DNA of 18,950 nt from CAZTAR01 sp043813895 (GTDB lineage Bacteria > Planctomycetota > Phycisphaerae > UBA1845 > UTPLA1): positions 1 to 18,950 of the forward strand of contig JBDRKQ010000191.1 in NCBI GenBank assembly GCA_043813895.1, written 5' to 3'. Positions 15,524 to 18,950 of this stretch are shown one piece after another. Under the pieces are notes generated by a model. The model saw only the letters and a program-made list of their open reading frames with translations, did no database searches and was not told the DNA's origin. A program made the position numbers and the translations under genes. Every line of letters starts with the position of its first letter. The stretch's first letter is position 1.

Positions 15524-15656
15524 GAGTTCGCTCCACAGAAGAGGATTATGGTTGCCGCAAGCTCGCCGCGCTGCCCCCTCTTGAGTTAAGCGGATAGCCC
15601 GCGAATATTTCACGCCCCCCGAATGCGAACGCCCGCAGACGGATGGGGCGCGTTCC

Positions 15657-16544
15657 TCATTGGGCGGCCGGTAGGCCGTCGAGTCGTTCGCACCAAGCGA
15701 TGATGCCGGGACCCAGATTGGGATCCTTCTTGTGGGATCTGAGGTGTCCGCCGAACGTGTGGAGGACTTCCTTGGGTTCGGGGTATCGCTCGAAGAGAGC
15801 CAATTGCGCCTCCGGGGGCACGATGACGTCGTCCTCTAGAATGACGGCCAGAATCGGTGCGCGGACGCCGTCAATGTGACTCGATGGGGCGAGAAACGGT
15901 GTGGACCATCCGCCGAAGAAGAATCCGGCGATATCGCCGAGGGGAGCGAGCAAGGGGGTGAGCTGGGTTACGAGGTAGTCGGTCGGCAACCGGGCGGGCT
16001 CGTAGGCTCCGAAGACGACGACGCCGATGGTCTCATCGGGAAACCTGGCGGCGGCGGCCAGCGCGGGCGCAAAACCCAGGGAGACGCCGAAGTGGATGAT
16101 GGCGTCGGCGCCGGGTTCGGGACGAGTCTTGAGATATTCGATCGCCGCGATTGTGTCGGCTTCGAAATACCCGAACCTGCGCAGGCCCTCGCTGTTGCCA
16201 AAACCGCGCCAATCGTAGACGAAAACGTTGAAGTCGTTTTCCGCCCACCACGGCAGCGTGAGCAGGTACTCCTCTATGTTGCCCTGCATACCGGTATGAA
16301 TGACGGCGGTGGCGCGTCCTGCTCCGCTTAGTGCGGGCACGAACCAGCCGACGAGTTGGGACCCGTCATCGGTTGGGAAGGCCACTTCCTCATACTCGAG
16401 GCCGTGGTCGGCCTGGACCGGACCGATCAGGCGGGCACTCTTGAGGAGGAGTTCGTCCAGGCTCGAAAAGTCGGTTCCACAGCCTGAGACGACAAGCAGG
16501 CAGGCGAACGTCGGCGCGACAATCCGGCGAGAAAACAAGTGCAT
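15657..16544 (-). CDS. Alpha/beta-hydrolase lipoprotein
   Basis: A 295-residue protein beginning with a lipoprotein signal; LVVSGC is a proper lipobox (Cys22), so it should be anchored on the periplasmic side of a membrane. The body is an alpha/beta-hydrolase: HTGMQGN (83-89, oxyanion region), YDWRGFGNSEG (110-120), nucleophile elbow GVSLG with Ser155, a candidate acid in ILEDDVIVPPEAQ and a candidate base in TFGGHLRSH. Overall it resembles the ABHD13/Bem46-type serine hydrolases. The start has a GGGGAGG site directly upstream. The DUF4097-like gene follows on the same strand after 133 nt, so cotranscription is possible. Substrate unknown (esters or peptides). Confidence 0.85.
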   Translation of the reverse strand: MHLFSRRIVAPTFACLLVVSGCGTDFSSLDELLLKSARLIGPVQADHGLEYEEVAFPTDDGSQLVGWFVPALSGAGRATAVIHTGMQGNIEEYLLTLPWWAENDFNVFVYDWRGFGNSEGLRRFGYFEADTIAAIEYLKTRPEPGADAIIHFGVSLGFAPALAAAARFPDETIGVVVFGAYEPARLPTDYLVTQLTPLLAPLGDIAGFFFGGWSTPFLAPSSHIDGVRAPILAVILEDDVIVPPEAQLALFERYPEPKEVLHTFGGHLRSHKKDPNLGPGIIAWCERLDGLPAAQ

Positions 16545-16933
16545 GGCGGCCTCCCCGGCTCTGATTCTACCCTGGCATCGAGCAGGCTCCAAGGAGATGG
16601 CGGGAGGAGGTGGACCGAAACGACGTTGTCGATCTCGACGACGTGGCGCCTTTCACAGTTTGCCTGCCGGACAAGCGGGAGCGTGGGTCGCGTGGCGGGG
16701 ATTTCACTGGAAAAAGTGAAATTCCCCGGCATTTGCTGGAGTTTGTTTTGCCCGTCGCGTTTTGCGTCGTCGCATCTTATACCAGCCAGAGCAACGGGCG
16801 TTCATCCCCATCTACATCACGGCACTGGAGCGCCCCGCCGAATCTGTCACGGACGTGTGTGTAGCGGAGCCGTCACATTCTTTGACTTTAATGCGATGTT
16901 GCCGGACAATGGGGGATTGAAAGGAATCTCGCC
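16545..16933. other. Divergent intergenic region with hairpin and promoter
   Basis: It contains a strong foldback at 16697-16727 (GGGGATTTCACT against AGTGAAATTCCCC, one bulge, 6-nt loop) and the aminotransferase promoter at 16882-16910. A plus-strand frame at 16610-16670 reads DRNDVVDLDDVAPFTVCL, which looks like a decayed dockerin-type calcium-loop motif but has no gene around it. Confidence 0.45.
16882..16910 (+). promoter_or_regulatory. Sigma70-type promoter of the class III aminotransferase
   Basis: TTGACT (16882-16887), a 17-nt spacer and GACAAT (16905-16910). Transcription would start near 16917, about 17 nt ahead of the ATG at 16934, with AAAGGA as the ribosome-binding site in the short leader. 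Confidence 0.6.
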
Positions 16934-18310
16934 ATGCCCACGACCCACAAGACGACGCCCGAGACCCTCTCGTTGCCGCCGTGCGGCCACACGCCGCAAC
17001 CCTACGACGGGCCTTCCAAGGCCGAGGTGCTCGCCCTTCGCCGGGAGTACCTTTCGCCTGCGATTCTCACGTACTACAAGGAACCGTTCATGGCCGTTGA
17101 GGGGCACATGCAGTACCTCTATGACGAGACGGGACGGCGATACCTGGACGCGATCGGCGGCATTGTGACGATCTCCATCGGGCACTGCCATCCGAAGCAG
17201 GTCGAGCGCGTTCGCGAGCAGGTCGGCCGCTTGCAGCACACGACCACGATCTACATCCACCCGACCGTGGGGCAGTACGCGAAGAAGCTCGCCGCCAAGC
17301 TGCCGGGCGATCTCAAGGTCACCTACTTCACGAACAGCGGCAGCGAGGCGAACGACCTTGCGATGCTGACCGCCCGGATGCACACGGGCCGGTTCGATGT
17401 CATCTCGATGCGCCACGGCTACCACGGCGGATCGACGACGGCGATGGCACTGACCGGGCACAGCACGTGGAAGTACGCCGTACCGCATGCGTTCGGCGTG
17501 CACCATGCGATCCCGGCGTATTGTTACCGGTGTCCGTTGGGGCTGGGGTATCCGGCGTGCGACATGAAATGTGCGCGGGACGTTGGCGAGCTCATCAAGT
17601 TTTCCACGTCGGGCGAGGTGGCGGCGTTTATCGCGGAGCCGATCATGGGCGTCGGCGGTGTGGTGACCGCCCCGAAAGAGTACTTCAAGATCGCCTATGA
17701 GGAAGTCCGCAAAGCGGGCGGTCTGTGCATCGCGGACGAGGTGCAGACAGGCTTCGGGCGGACGGGCACGAAGTTCTGGGGGTTCGAGAACTACGACGTC
17801 GTGCCGGACATGGTGACGATGGCCAAGGGCATCGGCAACGGGACGGCGCTCGGCGCCGTGACGACAACGCCGGCAATCGCCAAGTCGCTCGTCGGCAAGC
17901 TCCACTTCAACACGTTCGGCGGCAACCCGGTCCAGGCAGCCTATGGGCTCGCGGTGCTGGACATCATTGACGAAGAGGGGATCCAGCAAAACGCGCGGAA
18001 GATCGGTGAGGAGTTGCGGGGCGGCCTGGAGGCGCTGGCGGAGAAGCACCCGCTGATCGGCGAGGTCCGCGGGATGGGCCTGATGCTGGGGGTTGAGCTG
18101 GTTCGAGATCGCAAGACAAAAGAGCCGGCCGCCACGGAGACTGCGGAAGTTGTTGAAGAGGCGCGGAACCGCGGCCTGCTCATGGGCAAGGGCGGCTACT
18201 ACGGGAACGTCCTCCGCATCAAGCCGCCGATGTGCCTCACTTCCGCCGACGCGCAGTTTGTCGTCGCGTGCCTGGACGAGGTGTTGGCCCATGTCGGAAA
18301 GTCGGCGTAG
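16934..18310 (+). CDS. Class III aminotransferase, AGXT2-like
   Basis: A 458-residue PLP-dependent transaminase. Motifs include TNSGSEANDLAML (133-145, phosphate binding), AEPIMGVGGVV (234-244), IADEVQTGFGRTG (266-278, Asp268 holds the PLP ring nitrogen), and MAKGIGNG with the PLP lysine Lys298. Similarity to mammalian AGXT2 is extensive, for example HFNTFGGNPVQAA and EVRGMGLMLGVELV, so alanine:glyoxylate or beta-alanine/beta-aminoisobutyrate:pyruvate transamination is likely. Exact substrate is uncertain, as class III enzymes vary. Four cysteines (197, 200, 209, 213) cluster in the loop that is also Cys-rich in AGXT2. The gene has its own promoter and AAAGGA ribosome-binding site and appears to stand alone. 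Confidence 0.9.
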   Translation: MPTTHKTTPETLSLPPCGHTPQPYDGPSKAEVLALRREYLSPAILTYYKEPFMAVEGHMQYLYDETGRRYLDAIGGIVTISIGHCHPKQVERVREQVGRLQHTTTIYIHPTVGQYAKKLAAKLPGDLKVTYFTNSGSEANDLAMLTARMHTGRFDVISMRHGYHGGSTTAMALTGHSTWKYAVPHAFGVHHAIPAYCYRCPLGLGYPACDMKCARDVGELIKFSTSGEVAAFIAEPIMGVGGVVTAPKEYFKIAYEEVRKAGGLCIADEVQTGFGRTGTKFWGFENYDVVPDMVTMAKGIGNGTALGAVTTTPAIAKSLVGKLHFNTFGGNPVQAAYGLAVLDIIDEEGIQQNARKIGEELRGGLEALAEKHPLIGEVRGMGLMLGVELVRDRKTKEPAATETAEVVEEARNRGLLMGKGGYYGNVLRIKPPMCLTSADAQFVVACLDEVLAHVGKSA

Positions 18311-18619
18311 TACCACCTCCTACAGGAAACGCCGTACGGGCGCAGAAGAAAAGAGAAGCACAGGTCATGCCTGTGCTTCCCCCCTTCCCCTCCGAATTGG
18401 TTTGCGTCCAAGAGCCACTCGGACGCGATCAACTCGGATTCGATCCCCCTGGCGCCGCTGAATTCCCCCCCAGGCTCAGCGGCGGCTTCGAACCACAAGC
18501 TCCCCAACCTGTGATTCGAGTTTCCAAACGGTGTCCGGGATCATTCGTGTAACGATATCGAGCCCACCTCGCGGCGGGCATTTGCTCGCCGACGGTCTGC
18601 CTGAATCCGGGCCAGGCGG
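18311..18619. other. Convergent intergenic region
   Basis: It lies between the aminotransferase and the coiled-coil gene. Apart from the terminator hairpin at 18355-18379, I see no gene or RNA. A GGTTCGAA-like string near 18486-18493 (minus) was examined as a possible tRNA end but has no matching acceptor or anticodon arm. Confidence 0.4.
18355..18379. terminator. Bidirectional intrinsic terminator
   Basis: GAAGCACAGG (18355-18364) and CCTGTGCTTC (18370-18379) form a perfect 10-bp stem with a 5-nt loop. On the minus strand it is followed by a T-rich run (TCTTTTCTTCT), suiting the coiled-coil gene; on the plus strand it is followed by a C/T tract after the aminotransferase. Confidence 0.7.
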
Positions 18620-18883
18620 TTAGTTGCCGGGCTCCTCCTCCAACATCTTGCGGAGGTAGTTGTTCTCTCTCCGTGTCGCTTCAAGGTCAAAGAGCAGGTA
18701 CTTGATAGACAACCTTAGATAGTCAATGGAGTCCTGGAGGCTGCTAACGGTCTGCTTGAGCTTCTTGTGTCGCTCCTTGGTGTCCTGGGCAAGCGCCTCC
18801 AGCTTCGCCCGCTCACCAGCGGGCAACGCCCCGATTTCCTGCACCAACTCCGCGAGTTTGCTCTGGAATGTGTTCTCGTCCAT
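18620..18883 (-). CDS. Short coiled-coil protein, unknown function
   Basis: An 87-residue protein, mostly helical: a first helix (4-35, with AELVQEIGALPAGERAKLEA) and a long heptad-type helix (36-82, HKKLKQTVSSLQDSIDYLRL) ending in LRKMLEEEPGN. No signal peptide or membrane segment, so cytoplasmic and probably oligomeric. I recall similar ~85-residue proteins with the LSIKYLLFDLEATRRENNYL core from Planctomycetota, with no known role. ATG 18883 has a GGAG sequence close upstream. The downstream hairpin at 18355-18379 likely ends its transcript. Confidence 0.72.
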   Translation of the reverse strand: MDENTFQSKLAELVQEIGALPAGERAKLEALAQDTKERHKKLKQTVSSLQDSIDYLRLSIKYLLFDLEATRRENNYLRKMLEEEPGN

Positions 18884-18950
18884 CAGGCTCCGCCCTCGCT
18901 CTCAATAGTGGTTCCGGGCCTCGGCAGCCCCCTGTCCTCCCAACTCCTCG

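Noticed and set aside
16847..18316. 489-codon minus-strand frame
   Set aside because: Antisense shadow of the aminotransferase gene with Arg/His/Val-rich composition and no family.
18440..18540. Possible tRNA on the minus strand (GGTTCGAA-like T-arm)
   Set aside because: No matching acceptor stem, D-arm or anticodon arm around it.

Overview
The window is about 19 kb of GC-rich bacterial chromosome. It most resembles a member of the phylum Planctomycetota, an inference from protein style: an IS1634-type transposase N-terminus, an RHS core, a small zinc-ribbon protein, a short coiled-coil protein, many Sec/lipoprotein-type exported proteins, and clusters of short GC-rich palindromes between genes. 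No rRNA, tRNA, CRISPR array or phage module was found.

Layout. 1-1274 is a scrap zone: a 311-bp palindrome symmetric about position 156, the first ~70 codons of a transposase, and the C-terminal core of an RHS-repeat protein, the last two joined head-on in a Pro/Gly-codon tract. 1437-3672 (minus) is a two-gene ABC exporter operon of NatA/NatB type whose genes overlap by 8 bp. 3673-4745 holds no intact gene; its right part looks like a broken group II intron-type reverse transcriptase with its structured 5' leader, lying directly against the 3' end of an S41-like peptidase gene (4746-5789, minus). 6132-10116 (plus) carries housekeeping genes: guaA (GMP synthase), an Rrf2-family regulator with four clustered cysteines, and gltX (glutamyl-tRNA synthetase with a ~73-residue insert just after the KMSKS-type loop). 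10221-13489 (minus) carries a zinc-ribbon protein, clpX, a SHOCT-domain membrane protein and an exported protein with a C-terminal membrane anchor; the last two form a tight pair behind a TATAAT promoter. 13946-14500 (plus) is an exported, possibly lipid-anchored protein. Then come a palindrome cluster (14533-14692), a DUF4097-like protein with seven YNG repeats, and an alpha/beta-hydrolase lipoprotein (both minus). 16934-18310 (plus) is an AGXT2-like class III aminotransferase with a clear promoter; it converges on a short coiled-coil gene (18620-18883, minus) across a bidirectional terminator.

The functional modules are mostly unrelated: nucleotide synthesis, translation, protein quality control, export and envelope proteins. 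I do not see a complete novel multi-gene system. The most unusual items are the exactly centred 311-bp palindrome, the GluRS insert, the YNG-repeat envelope protein, the intron/RT remnant and the palindrome cluster.
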